IMG/VR virus record: IMGVR_UViG_3300013115_000353 | Span: 21,456-85,455 of that record | Direction: 5' to 3' (one strand) | DNA length: 64,000 nucleotides | Origin: a virus | Part shown: in pieces, positions 27,844 to 35,480 of the stretch | How the letters are laid out: each line of letters opens with the position of its first letter | How positions within the stretch are numbered: the stretch's first letter is position 1 | Program-made: the position numbers and the translations under genes | The notes under the pieces: generated by a model | What the model saw: the letters and a program-made list of their open reading frames with translations, nothing else | What the model was told of the DNA's origin: nothing | Database searches by the model: none

Positions 27844-29427
27844 TTATGCTTCGCGGGGATCCGCCTTCAAAGTTTTAACTATTTCTTCGCCTTGTTTTTG
27901 AGCCGTAGAATTAGCTGCGGTAGCCTCACTGCGTTCTTCAGTGCTATAGTATTTGCCAATATTTTCTGTAAATTCCTTTGTAAGCGTCAGTAAGGAGATT
28001 AAGTCTTTACCCAGTTTATCAGTATATATCTTTGCTATCTTTTTAATATTCTCTGACGACAAGTTTATTTCGCCATAATGCTCGGTGAGGAGAAGTCCCG
28101 TCATTGCAGTCATTTGTGTTCTACTTATCCCCCATTGACTTCCACCTTCACTTTTTCCCGCTTCCAATAGAAGCAACTCTTCTTTCATCATTCTTTTTTC
28201 ATCTTCATGAAAACACCCAAAGTAGCCCATAGATTCTGCTACGGGTTCTTGTGTGGCCCGGGCAGCGATGTCTTCAAGTCCCTTTGCATAGCCCTCTTCA
28301 TATCTCTTTCTTAGCACTCTCAATGCCTTCGGATCAACATCAGGCTCAGACTCAGGGGTAAACACAGATTCATCTGGAGCTTCCCCACTGAGTGCGGCTT
28401 GTCTTCCGACATTATAAGCTTCTACTTGACTGCCCTGCTGTAGTACACGAGCATAAGACTTTTTCTTTTGTGCGCTAGTGTCACGTTTGCTTCCGGCATC
28501 CTCATCAAATTCACCCGTCTCATCAACATTCTTATAAAACATGCCTTTGTTTTTGGTATAGCCTGGAACTCGCTGCAAGACATCGAACATATCTTGTCTC
28601 CACTTGCTAGCTAACTTGGGATCCTGTGGGTATGCTTTTATTTGTACCCTAAGATCCTCTGCCGCGTCACCTAGAAGATGGCCGTTCTTCGCACCCAACA
28701 TCGCATCAACGAAATTCTCGCGAGTAATTTCAAAAGCAAAGAGAGTCAACTTAGAAACATTGTCGCCTTCTGTGTCTTTAAGGGCAATCAAGTATTTAAT
28801 CGAAGGAACACCTCCTCCTCCTCGGAGGAAAAGATAGTCAATGAGATTAGTAAAGCTACCGTGAATAACCGTATCAGGGCTCAAAAGTTTTAAACTAACA
28901 TTTTCGCCGGCGCCGGTGATAAAATCTTCAATTGGGAGAGTGCCGCCAACGCGACCAGCTTCTTGTCTGCCTCCCGTAAGTGCTGCCATAAATGCTTCAA
29001 ATACAAATCCGGAAGATGCCTCGTTATAATCGTTGAGCGTTGCTTGTAGTGCTTCGATAATCATCATCATATTCAAGAGCGTGTTCGTCTGGCCGCCGGG
29101 CGCCTTGCGTTTAGCCGCCGCTGGGTCCAAAAAAGAATTAACGTGTGCAATTCGCGCTCTCATATTGCCACCGCCCGTAACAGAAGCAAAAATTCTCTCA
29201 ACTTCTTGACGGGACTGACTACCAGGGTCTCCCCAAGACTCAGTTGGAATCAACTTTGGAAGATCAATATCAACACTAAATCGATGGCCATCTTCCTCTG
29301 ATATCACCTCTGGCTCAATGGCATCATACAGCTGCTCAACCATTTCCATTAACATAGAAAAGTCAATAGGCTTCTTTTCTTCTTTCTTTTTATATTCTTT
29401 TCTCAAAATCTCAGATAGTTCAGACAT
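27844..29427 (-). CDS. Probable virion-associated protein (527 aa)
   Basis: Soluble protein. The N terminus has a charged helix (L-R-K-E-Y-K-K-K-E-E-K-K), the centre has S-G-F-V-F-E-A-F-M-A-A-L-T-G-G and V-S-L-K-L-L-S-P-D-T-V-I-H-G-S-F, and the last third is helical. The S-G-F-V-F-E plus S-L-K-L-L pair superficially resembles a nuclease-like fold (E, then x-L-K) but no complete site is evident. It lies between ClpP and GroEL, where phages often keep head genes. Assignment uncertain. Confidence 0.6.
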   Translation of the reverse strand: MSELSEILRKEYKKKEEKKPIDFSMLMEMVEQLYDAIEPEVISEEDGHRFSVDIDLPKLIPTESWGDPGSQSRQEVERIFASVTGGGNMRARIAHVNSFLDPAAAKRKAPGGQTNTLLNMMMIIEALQATLNDYNEASSGFVFEAFMAALTGGRQEAGRVGGTLPIEDFITGAGENVSLKLLSPDTVIHGSFTNLIDYLFLRGGGGVPSIKYLIALKDTEGDNVSKLTLFAFEITRENFVDAMLGAKNGHLLGDAAEDLRVQIKAYPQDPKLASKWRQDMFDVLQRVPGYTKNKGMFYKNVDETGEFDEDAGSKRDTSAQKKKSYARVLQQGSQVEAYNVGRQAALSGEAPDESVFTPESEPDVDPKALRVLRKRYEEGYAKGLEDIAARATQEPVAESMGYFGCFHEDEKRMMKEELLLLEAGKSEGGSQWGISRTQMTAMTGLLLTEHYGEINLSSENIKKIAKIYTDKLGKDLISLLTLTKEFTENIGKYYSTEERSEATAANSTAQKQGEEIVKTLKADPREA

Positions 29428-29436
29428 ATGTTATCC

Positions 29437-30108
29437 TCATAATATTTCGTCAGCGATTCCTAACTTAATTGCTTGCTCTGCAGATAAATAGACATTCACT
29501 TTACGTTTTAACATTTTTTTAAGTTGAGATTCCGTCATTTTTGTTTCCTCTACTAAACAATTTATGTACATTTTTTGTAGTTCTTCGACCGCCTCTAATT
29601 CGTTAACGAGATCATGAATATTTCCCTGGTTGCCGGCACTTACTGAATGAATCATAATACGGCAGTTCTTTGCAATCCTACGCTTGCCCTTTGTTCCGCA
29701 AGCAAGCAGTGGTACGCCGGCCGACATAACCTTTCCAACACCTACGGTATGAATCTCTGTTGTCTTCTGGATATTTTTCATTATATCATATAATGCAAAC
29801 ATATCATCAGCAGAGCCACCGTAGGTAGACAGATAAAACTCAATAGACTCTTTGTCTTCTTCTTCTTTGCCTTTGTTCGTTTCATTCATATATAAAAGCG
29901 CATGAACTAATTCGGCTATGGGCTCCTCTAGTATGTCAGAGAACAAGCCGATTGTCCTCAAGTTAATCTCTGGCTCCCCTCCTTGCAACTTGGAAGGATC
30001 AACCAGCACTATTTTTTTCTCTTCAGGTTTTTCCTCAGTCGCTTCAAAAAAGTTTCGCAGCTTTTCTTTTAATATGTCTAATACATTACTCTTCAGCGAG
30101 GAATGCAT
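29437..30108 (-). CDS. ClpP-like protease (223 aa), Asp-to-Asn at third triad position
   Basis: ClpP/crotonase fold: S-T-Y-G-G-S-A-D-D at 94-102, nucleophile Ser129 in K-V-M-S-A-G, His154 in M-I-H-S-V-S-A-G. At the place of the third catalytic residue (R-D-R-F-L-S-A in E. coli ClpP) it has V-N-V-Y-L-S-A, so Asn205 replaces Asp. The N-terminal 40 residues are an acidic/basic extension. In phages such genes often encode the prohead protease; neighbouring acidic proteins at 27844 and 30561 could be substrates. Activity with Asn is uncertain. Confidence 0.85.
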   Translation of the reverse strand: MHSSLKSNVLDILKEKLRNFFEATEEKPEEKKIVLVDPSKLQGGEPEINLRTIGLFSDILEEPIAELVHALLYMNETNKGKEEEDKESIEFYLSTYGGSADDMFALYDIMKNIQKTTEIHTVGVGKVMSAGVPLLACGTKGKRRIAKNCRIMIHSVSAGNQGNIHDLVNELEAVEELQKMYINCLVEETKMTESQLKKMLKRKVNVYLSAEQAIKLGIADEIL

Positions 30109-30484
30109 GAGCCACCTCCTTATGTTGTTCTAAAAAGTCCATCCCTGATTCCCAATCGTTAAAATCTAAAATCTCCTTAAAAAACTTGGAGTGCTGTTCC
30201 ACAATATGCTTTATTGCTTTTTTTTTATACGACTCGATAGCCAAATCAATGTTGATAGTATAAGCATTAATATTCTGTTCACTCGCGTTGCTTTCTTGGA
30301 GGGTGAGAATTTTGTAAGTTCGTGAGAAGGCAAAGTTTTCCATTGACTTTGCGAGGATGGCTAGGCTAATAACTTGGGCGCTTTTTACTATTACTATTCC
30401 AGTTCTATTAGCATGAAAAAAATAAAACGTCTTACACGTCAGATATCCAAAACCAAAAGCCAGAAAATATAAAAGCCACTCCAT
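30086..30484 (-). CDS. Membrane-anchored hypothetical protein (132 aa)
   Basis: One N-terminal hydrophobic segment (about 2-24, E-W-L-L-Y-F-L-A-F-G-F-G-Y-L) followed by a helical soluble domain. ATG at 30484 follows GGTGATGA and the perfect promoter at 30532-30560. The leader holds a strong hairpin (30506-30527). It overlaps the ClpP gene by 23 bases, so the two are translationally linked. Function unknown. Confidence 0.7.
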   Translation of the reverse strand: MEWLLYFLAFGFGYLTCKTFYFFHANRTGIVIVKSAQVISLAILAKSMENFAFSRTYKILTLQESNASEQNINAYTINIDLAIESYKKKAIKHIVEQHSKFFKEILDFNDWESGMDFLEQHKEVAHAFLAEE

Positions 30485-30505
30485 TCATCACCTTTCACAA
30501 AATAA

Positions 30506-30527
30506 CCACCAGTATTTCTACTGATGG
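30506..30527 (-). promoter_or_regulatory. 5' leader hairpin with GAAA tetraloop
   Basis: Minus strand CCATCAGTA GAAA TACTGGTGG: nine pairs closed by a GNRA loop, located at the predicted transcription start (-10 box at 30532-30537), and followed by TTATTTTGTG. It could protect the 5' end of the mRNA, or act as terminator for the preceding acidic-protein gene. Confidence 0.65.
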
Positions 30528-30531
30528 CTTA

Positions 30532-30560
30532 ATTATAACAGCTTGTAGTTTTTTTGTCAA
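30532..30560 (-). promoter_or_regulatory. Perfect-consensus promoter
   Basis: Minus strand: TTGACA (30555-30560), 17-bp spacer, TATAAT (30532-30537). This is an exact sigma-70 consensus with ideal spacing. It begins one base after the TAG of the preceding gene. Confidence 0.9.
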
Positions 30561-31163
30561 CTACTTTACTAGCAATCTTTTCATAATTCGTTCTGTTAGT
30601 GTGTCAGCCATCTTTGCGCGACGAGACTCCCGCATCAAACGTGCAGCCACTCGCCGTGCCACTTCGGCTACCATCTCTTCTTCGTCCGCTACAACCTCTT
30701 CTCCACCTTCGGGAGATATGTCAGCGTCGATGTCCATTTCCATCTCTTCTCCCCCTGGCTCTTCGAGTTCAGCGTCCATCTCTAATTCTTCGTCGCCGCC
30801 TTCGGAGCGCTCAGCATCCATCACGACACCATATGGTTCTAAGGCACTTCCCATGGCATCAAGCATGGTTTCTAGTGCGTCTTCTACGGCAGAAACAGCT
30901 TCGGGAGCTAACTCTTCAGCACCCTCTTCATCCATACCCATATCCATCTCGCCTTCAGGCTCAACATCCATTTCCATTTCATCTTCGACAGCTACTTCTT
31001 CGTCGCCGCCCATATCAAATTCCTCTTCCGCTTCAACGGCTTCGTCATCCATCACAGGCTGCTCAGAAAGCGTGCCCATCCTATCGCTACCAATAGCAGG
31101 CATGCTAGCCAGCTTCATAAATCTCCGAATCTCGGATTCGGTTAGCAAAGTCTTTCGAGCCAT
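30561..31163 (-). CDS. Highly acidic low-complexity protein (200 aa)
   Basis: Begins M-A-R-K-T-L-L-T-E-S-E-I-R-R-F-M-K-L-A, a basic helix of a type found in marine myovirus proteins. About 130 residues rich in Glu, Asp, Met and Gly follow (for example E-M-E-M-D-V-E-P-E-G-E-M-D-M), then a basic C-terminal helix, R-R-V-A-A-R-L-M-R-E-S-R-R. Basic ends with an acidic middle suit a scaffolding or internal head protein and a possible substrate of the nearby ClpP-like protease. I start at the ATG at 31163 with AAGGAG upstream. Confidence 0.7.
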   Translation of the reverse strand: MARKTLLTESEIRRFMKLASMPAIGSDRMGTLSEQPVMDDEAVEAEEEFDMGGDEEVAVEDEMEMDVEPEGEMDMGMDEEGAEELAPEAVSAVEDALETMLDAMGSALEPYGVVMDAERSEGGDEELEMDAELEEPGGEEMEMDIDADISPEGGEEVVADEEEMVAEVARRVAARLMRESRRAKMADTLTERIMKRLLVK

Positions 31164-31225
31164 TATCAAATCTCCTTAAAATATACAAACTCAAATATAA
31201 ATAGTGTTGTGTTTTAATAAAGGCA

Positions 31226-31486
31226 TTAAAAAAGCACATTTGCATTTGAGAGGCGTTTTTTGAGTTTTTCTAAAGCTTTAACTTCTATTTGTTTTACTCT
31301 TGCAAAAGATATACCCAAACGTTCCGCTGCCTCTCTGAGAGTCATTCTGCCATTTTCATAAACAGATATTAAACAACAATTGTGTTCCTTTTCATAATCT
31401 ACCCAAAGACGACACTCTGTTATAGGACACGCAACTTCCTTTTCTAAACAATACTTTGAGCACTCTAGTAATCCGTTTCCTTTCAT
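31226..31486 (-). CDS. Sigma-70 region 4-like transcription factor (86 aa)
   Basis: The C-terminal half, T-L-R-E-A-A-E-R-L-G-I-S-F-A-R-V-K-Q-I-E then K-A-L-E-K-L-K-K-R-L, is a classic sigma region 4 helix-turn-helix. The N-terminal half has Cys at C-S-K-Y-C, A-C-P-I-T-E-C and H-N-C-C, which could bind zinc. It would contact -35 DNA and the beta flap of host RNA polymerase. No sigma region 2 is present, so it probably modifies rather than replaces host sigma. It overlaps the upstream gene by 4 bases. Confidence 0.8.
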   Translation of the reverse strand: MKGNGLLECSKYCLEKEVACPITECRLWVDYEKEHNCCLISVYENGRMTLREAAERLGISFARVKQIEVKALEKLKKRLSNANVLF

Positions 31487-31809
31487 AGTTCTGGGTGCTC
31501 CTCTTCTAGCAAGTCAAAAATGTTTTCAATATCACCCTCGCTAAGCGCAAAATCTTTAAGGGTGTTTTTTCCTTTTTGGCGCAGCTGCGCAGATTTTGCC
31601 TTTTTGATTTTAGACTGATCTTTTACTTCATCAACATACCCTTGAATTCTATGATCGCCTGTGATATATGCAGTTATCATGTGGCGGAAAAAAGCAGACT
31701 GTGTAAGTCCGTCCTGTTTTAATCTAATTAAAAGTTGTGCTTGCCTGTGATCATTGTCTGTGAAAATTATTCGTTTTGTTAGGTTTCCATAATCTATATC
31801 CGTAGACAT
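31483..31809 (-). CDS. Hypothetical DNA-binding-like protein (108 aa)
   Basis: I start at the ATG at 31809, which overlaps the TGA of the IMPDH gene (TGATG). N-terminal part has L-T-K-R-I-I-F-T-D-N-D-H-R-Q-A-Q-L-L-I-R-L then G-L-T-Q-S-A-F-F-R-H-M-I, resembling a ribbon-helix-helix layout. The C terminus is basic then acidic. Possibly a small repressor; family not certain. Confidence 0.65.
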   Translation of the reverse strand: MSTDIDYGNLTKRIIFTDNDHRQAQLLIRLKQDGLTQSAFFRHMITAYITGDHRIQGYVDEVKDQSKIKKAKSAQLRQKGKNTLKDFALSEGDIENIFDLLEEEHPEL

Positions 31810-32855
31810 CACCACTCCCTCGTTTTAATATGGGTATGGCTCTCTGACAAGCCAGAGTGTGTTTGTCGAACAAACCGCGATCTAGCATGCAATTCATTAA
31901 TGGAGCGACAGCCGCTATACGATAAACCGGATCGCATGCCTCGCTCTAAGTCTTCCAGGATGGATTTAACCGAACCTCGATAGGGCACCCTGGCGGCAAC
32001 ACCCTCAAAAGAACTATACCTACCACGCCAACTGACTTGAGCCTCTTTGCTTGCCATGCCGCGATACGACTTCCAATGCAAGCCATCAGAATCCTCAAGG
32101 ACTTTTCCTGGTGTTTCATCTGTGCCTGCTAGCAACGAACCACACATTACGGCGTGAGCGCCAGCAGCAAGAGCTTTTACGATATCACCGGAGTTTCTAA
32201 TGCCTCCGTCAGCAATAATAGCTACATCTCTGTCTGTCTGAGCACACTCCATAATGGTTTGAAGTCCCGGCATGCCATGTCCCGTCTGGATACGAGTCGA
32301 ACAAATAGAACCTCCTCCAATATTACAACGGACGCTATCGGCTCCCCAATCAGCCAAGTCATTTATACCCTGAAGCGTAGCTACATTACCTGCCATAATA
32401 TGAAAATTATCAGAACATAGCTTTCTTAATTCTTGGAGGGCTTCTTTCATAACGATATGATGGCCGTGTGCCACATCAATACATAAAAAATCTACGCCGG
32501 CATCTAATAGTTCAGCTGCGCGTTCAAGATAATCACCGGTGACGCCAATAGCTGCCCCTACGTTGTGCTCTATACGTGGCAAAAAAGTTAGACTCATAAC
32601 ACTGCAAACGTTCTTAACACACAGCGCCTGCTCATCAACGCTGTTATAACGATGAATAATCCCAGTACCGCCAAACGATGTCATGGCAATTGCCATCCTG
32701 CTTTCCGAAATGGTGTCCATGGGCGATGAAATAATGGGAAGCTGTAACGTTACCCCTTTTCCTAAATTAGACAAAATATCTACTTCGCTTCGGGTACGGA
32801 TATCTGAATACTGGGGCACTAATAATACATCATCATATGATAAAACTTCTTTCAT
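31809..32855 (-). CDS. guaB: IMP dehydrogenase lacking the CBS domain (348 aa)
   Basis: TIM-barrel of the IMPDH/GMP reductase family. It has S-Y-D-D-V-L-L-V-P at 6-14, the catalytic loop G-G-G-S-I-C-S-T-R with Cys185, G-H-G-M-P, and A-D-G-G-I-R-N-S-G-D. The C-terminal E-G-V-A-A-R-V-P-Y-R-G and S-G-L-S-E-S-H-T-H fit IMPDH better than GMP reductase. The CBS pair that normally sits near residue 100 is absent, giving the short length. It converts IMP to XMP, raising guanine nucleotide supply, and would escape CBS-mediated feedback control. Confidence 0.85.
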   Translation of the reverse strand: MKEVLSYDDVLLVPQYSDIRTRSEVDILSNLGKGVTLQLPIISSPMDTISESRMAIAMTSFGGTGIIHRYNSVDEQALCVKNVCSVMSLTFLPRIEHNVGAAIGVTGDYLERAAELLDAGVDFLCIDVAHGHHIVMKEALQELRKLCSDNFHIMAGNVATLQGINDLADWGADSVRCNIGGGSICSTRIQTGHGMPGLQTIMECAQTDRDVAIIADGGIRNSGDIVKALAAGAHAVMCGSLLAGTDETPGKVLEDSDGLHWKSYRGMASKEAQVSWRGRYSSFEGVAARVPYRGSVKSILEDLERGMRSGLSYSGCRSINELHARSRFVRQTHSGLSESHTHIKTREW

Positions 32856-33220
32856 TTCTTCTCCTTTTCAATAAACTGTTCAATGTCCGACAGATGATAC
32901 CATGTATCTTTATTGGGCTCAGTCGGATCTTTTAAAATACGAATCTTAGGCTGTCGCACTCCCGTCTTCAACATGGTAATAGTGGGAACACCATCAAACC
33001 CCAATACCTTCTCTGCTTGAGGGTAATCGGCAATATTAAATGCAAAAAAATGAATATCCGAAAACTCTTTTTTATCAGCTATATCCTTGTAAGGAGCGCT
33101 CAACTTGTGGCACAAATGACATCCATTGGAATAAAACTTAATAACACATGTAGCTGCTTCTTTAACCTGTCCGGATAATAGCTTTTGCAATGCCGGCTTA
33201 GACAATCGATCAATCGACAT
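32852..33220 (-). CDS. Thioredoxin-like protein (122 aa)
   Basis: Thioredoxin fold with active site C-H-L-C at 34-37 in S-N-G-C-H-L-C-H-K-L and cis-Pro in G-V-P-T-I. The C-H-L-C site and extended end (W-Y-H-L-S-D-I-E-Q-F) differ from classical thioredoxin. It may serve the ribonucleotide reductase or other thiol enzymes. Start overlaps the upstream gene, and its end overlaps guaB by 4 bases. Confidence 0.82.
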   Translation of the reverse strand: MSIDRLSKPALQKLLSGQVKEAATCVIKFYSNGCHLCHKLSAPYKDIADKKEFSDIHFFAFNIADYPQAEKVLGFDGVPTITMLKTGVRQPKIRILKDPTEPNKDTWYHLSDIEQFIEKEKK

Positions 33221-33467
33221 TTTCTGTCTCCTTTAAGGCGTCTCTAGTTTTATCAATGCATTCGGGACAAAACAGACGTACAGTTTTATTAGCCTCGCGA
33301 ACCACGACTGACCACGATGATACCATCTCTCGATCTGTTTTGTCAAAATCCTTGTGGCAGGCAGTACACATACTCGGTAATTCTCCAAACATGGCAACCT
33401 TATTTGCCATGGCTTTTTCAGCAGGGGATGCCCTATCTAGGGCCCGTCTTTGTTTCCTGTTCATCAT
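33210..33467 (-). CDS. Zinc-ribbon-like protein (85 aa)
   Basis: Basic start (M-M-N-R-K-Q-R-R-A-L-D-R), then C-T-A-C near residue 35 and C-P-E-C near 70, a two-knuckle arrangement typical of a zinc ribbon. Small proteins with this N-R-K-Q-R-R start occur in marine phages. It overlaps genes on both sides. A nucleic-acid-binding role is inferred. Confidence 0.72.
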   Translation of the reverse strand: MMNRKQRRALDRASPAEKAMANKVAMFGELPSMCTACHKDFDKTDREMVSSWSVVVREANKTVRLFCPECIDKTRDALKETENVD

Positions 33468-33949
33468 CGCTCCATCGTGTATACTGAAGGGTATAAATTA
33501 CGTACATAAGAAGTACCCGGATTAAACACTACTACTGCAGATGGAAAGGGAGCAGAGTTCTTAGAGTCGCCAAACTTGAGGCGCCCCTTGATAAAGTGAA
33601 TCTCTGTGGCGCGCATTACATAATTGTGCCAGTACTTGGTGTCAGTTCTCGCAGGGATAAGCATTACTACCTTAGTATCATCCTTCTGGCTTTCTCTATA
33701 TCCCTTCTCTACCCACTCTGAGAGGTTGCTGTAGGGAGGATTAACGAAAACAGTTTCCCCTTTCCAGTCTTGTTCCAGTCCATTGTCTTCAAGAGTGTAG
33801 TACTTCTTCGTCTTATGGTTCTCCGACGTGGCACAGGGATCCAAAGTAAACTTTCCAAATCTCCAATCAAGTTTATTAAAAAACTCAGTTGGGGTTGCCC
33901 ATTCGCCTGTCTTGGAACTAAATAATGTTTTTTGTGTTGTTTTATTCAT
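33464..33949 (-). CDS. Phage DNA N6-adenine methyltransferase (161 aa)
   Basis: Matches the compact phage Dam family (PF05869-type). It has E-W-A-T-P-T-E-F-F near 16-24, L-D-P-C-A at 36-40, catalytic N-P-P-Y at 70-73, and a C-terminal P-F-P-S-A-V-V-V-F. It lacks a separate glycine-rich motif I, as in this family. Its TAA touches the next gene. Probably modifies phage DNA to evade host restriction, or complements the R-M pair next to it. Confidence 0.85.
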   Translation of the reverse strand: MNKTTQKTLFSSKTGEWATPTEFFNKLDWRFGKFTLDPCATSENHKTKKYYTLEDNGLEQDWKGETVFVNPPYSNLSEWVEKGYRESQKDDTKVVMLIPARTDTKYWHNYVMRATEIHFIKGRLKFGDSKNSAPFPSAVVVFNPGTSYVRNLYPSVYTMER

Positions 33950-34792
33950 TTAACTTGCTCTCTTTTTTTTTATCATTTCTAAACGTTCACGTGCAATATC
34001 ACAATAGTCTTGGGAAATATCAATCCCAACATAGTTTCTCTCATTCATAGCTGCCATCTTTGTAGTCGTTCCAGAGCCATTAAAAGGATCCAGAACCACA
34101 TCCCCTGGTTCAGTCCAGGTTAAGATATGATCAGCTGCTAGCTGTTCCGGAAAGATGGCTGGGTGACCAAATGCAATCTTGTCCTTCGTAGAATAGTTCT
34201 TCCCGGTGTTGTACTTCCAAATATTATTACGTGGAGAAAATTCCGGGATGGGCTTGATATTCCGCTCAATCAATTCGCCCTTCTTGTTACGAATGCTGCC
34301 CTTTCCAAAGTGGGTGTAACCTGCCCATCTGTTAGGTTTATCACAAATCAGATTTGCAGTCTTAGGCTTCGCGCCGTTACTGAATACAAACATATATTCA
34401 AAGAGTTGAGAGTAACGATTGCCGTCGCGACGAGCAGGGAAAGAACTTCCATTCTTTTCATAAATCATCGTGTCATGCAGCTTGAAACCCTTCTCCATGA
34501 AGTATAAAGCCTGTCGAAAAGAGGAGCCAGTTTCGCCACCTTTCATGACAGCATCCCCCACTACCCATACGACTACACCACCTTTCTTTACAACTCTGGC
34601 TAGCTCGCCAGCAATCTGTTCAAAAGGAAACGAATATCCGTTGTACTCTTCCTTCATATCATCAATTAAATCTTGATACGCTCTCAGATTATCATAAGGG
34701 GGCGATGTTACCACCATGTCCACTGAGTTGTCTGGTAGTCCTTTAAGCACTTCAATGCTGTCTCCACAGATGATTTGATTAAGCTGCTTCAA
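33950..34792 (-). CDS. Beta-class DNA methyltransferase (280 aa)
   Basis: Motif order is that of beta-class N4-cytosine or N6-adenine enzymes: catalytic T-S-P-P-Y at 29-33 near the N terminus and the AdoMet motif D-P-F-N-G-S-G-T-T at 235-243 near the C terminus, then G-I-D-I. S-P-P-Y is more common in N4-C enzymes, though adenine cannot be excluded. Its first 14 bases overlap the end of the endonuclease candidate upstream, the arrangement of a type II restriction-modification pair. Confidence 0.9.
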   Translation of the reverse strand: MKQLNQIICGDSIEVLKGLPDNSVDMVVTSPPYDNLRAYQDLIDDMKEEYNGYSFPFEQIAGELARVVKKGGVVVWVVGDAVMKGGETGSSFRQALYFMEKGFKLHDTMIYEKNGSSFPARRDGNRYSQLFEYMFVFSNGAKPKTANLICDKPNRWAGYTHFGKGSIRNKKGELIERNIKPIPEFSPRNNIWKYNTGKNYSTKDKIAFGHPAIFPEQLAADHILTWTEPGDVVLDPFNGSGTTTKMAAMNERNYVGIDISQDYCDIARERLEMIKKKRAS

Positions 34793-35480
34793 TTTCTACT
34801 CCTCGGTATTGTGCGATGTCTTCTCTGAGACATTTACACCACTTCGTCTTTGGGTATACAGAGCCGAGAGAGATGGACTTGCGGTATTCATCAACAAAGT
34901 TGACGTGTATCTTGCCCGTGGTGCTGCTGTTGTTGTCTGTTGCCTCTCCGTTCCAAGCAACGGCACAGTTGTCCAATACTGAGAAATGGACTGCCTTGAT
35001 AACGTTGGCGAAGGAGAAGGTGTTCTTTGGGATGGGAAGTTCGTAATCAAGCTCGTAGCTGACTAAGACATAGCTTTCTGCCTTTCCTTTTCCCTTGGAA
35101 TGAGTTGAACCCGTCCAGCCGTCAGCGCTCTGGGTGGTTTTCACCTCAAATGGGATAATGCCGTCGTCTGACGTTATTACACGGAAGTCGTGTCCTGGTG
35201 CGTCACCTTCTTCTTTGCCGAGAACGGCAATGCCGAAGTCTTTACAGGCTCTGACGAGTGCGAACTCAAAGTCATAGGCAAAACGAACACTTACTGCTGA
35301 TGTCTGCTGACGCTTTCGCTCTTCGATGGCTTCTGCCCAGTCACGGATGGTGACGATGCTGTCGTCCATTAGGGCGGCAGGTGCGAAGTGTGCTGCTGCG
35401 GTTCTCTCGACGAGGTTGATGACGTGGAGTGCGAACTCCTTGCTTCTCAAAATTTCAAGTGATTCTTTAAGACTTTTCAT
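34779..35480 (-). CDS. Type II restriction endonuclease candidate (233 aa)
   Basis: A PD-(D/E)xK site is visible: Glu72 in D-F-E-F-A, Asp98 in P-G-H-D-F, and Glu112/Lys114 in I-P-F-E-V-K-T-T. The basic stretch H-S-K-G-K-G-K-A-E that follows could contact DNA. The gene ends inside the start of a beta-class methyltransferase, so both are probably translated together. Phages rarely carry an active endonuclease; it may cut competing or host DNA while phage DNA is methylated. Recognition sequence unknown. Its GC-rich codons (GAG, CTC, ACG) look different from neighbours. Confidence 0.72.
   Translation of the reverse strand: MKSLKESLEILRSKEFALHVINLVERTAAAHFAPAALMDDSIVTIRDWAEAIEERKRQQTSAVSVRFAYDFEFALVRACKDFGIAVLGKEEGDAPGHDFRVITSDDGIIPFEVKTTQSADGWTGSTHSKGKGKAESYVLVSYELDYELPIPKNTFSFANVIKAVHFSVLDNCAVAWNGEATDNNSSTTGKIHVNFVDEYRKSISLGSVYPKTKWCKCLREDIAQYRGVEIEAA

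Noticed and set aside
30599-31179. Two long plus-strand frames opposite the acidic protein gene
   Set aside because: They mirror the Glu/Asp-rich codons of the minus-strand gene, giving Ser- or Leu/Arg-rich low-complexity products without ribosome sites or neighbours on the plus strand.
24182-31200. TATAAATA-like boxes near 24187 and 31193 as T4-type late promoters
   Set aside because: They read TATAAATA only on the plus strand, opposite to all genes, so they are not credible late promoters for the minus-strand genes next to them.
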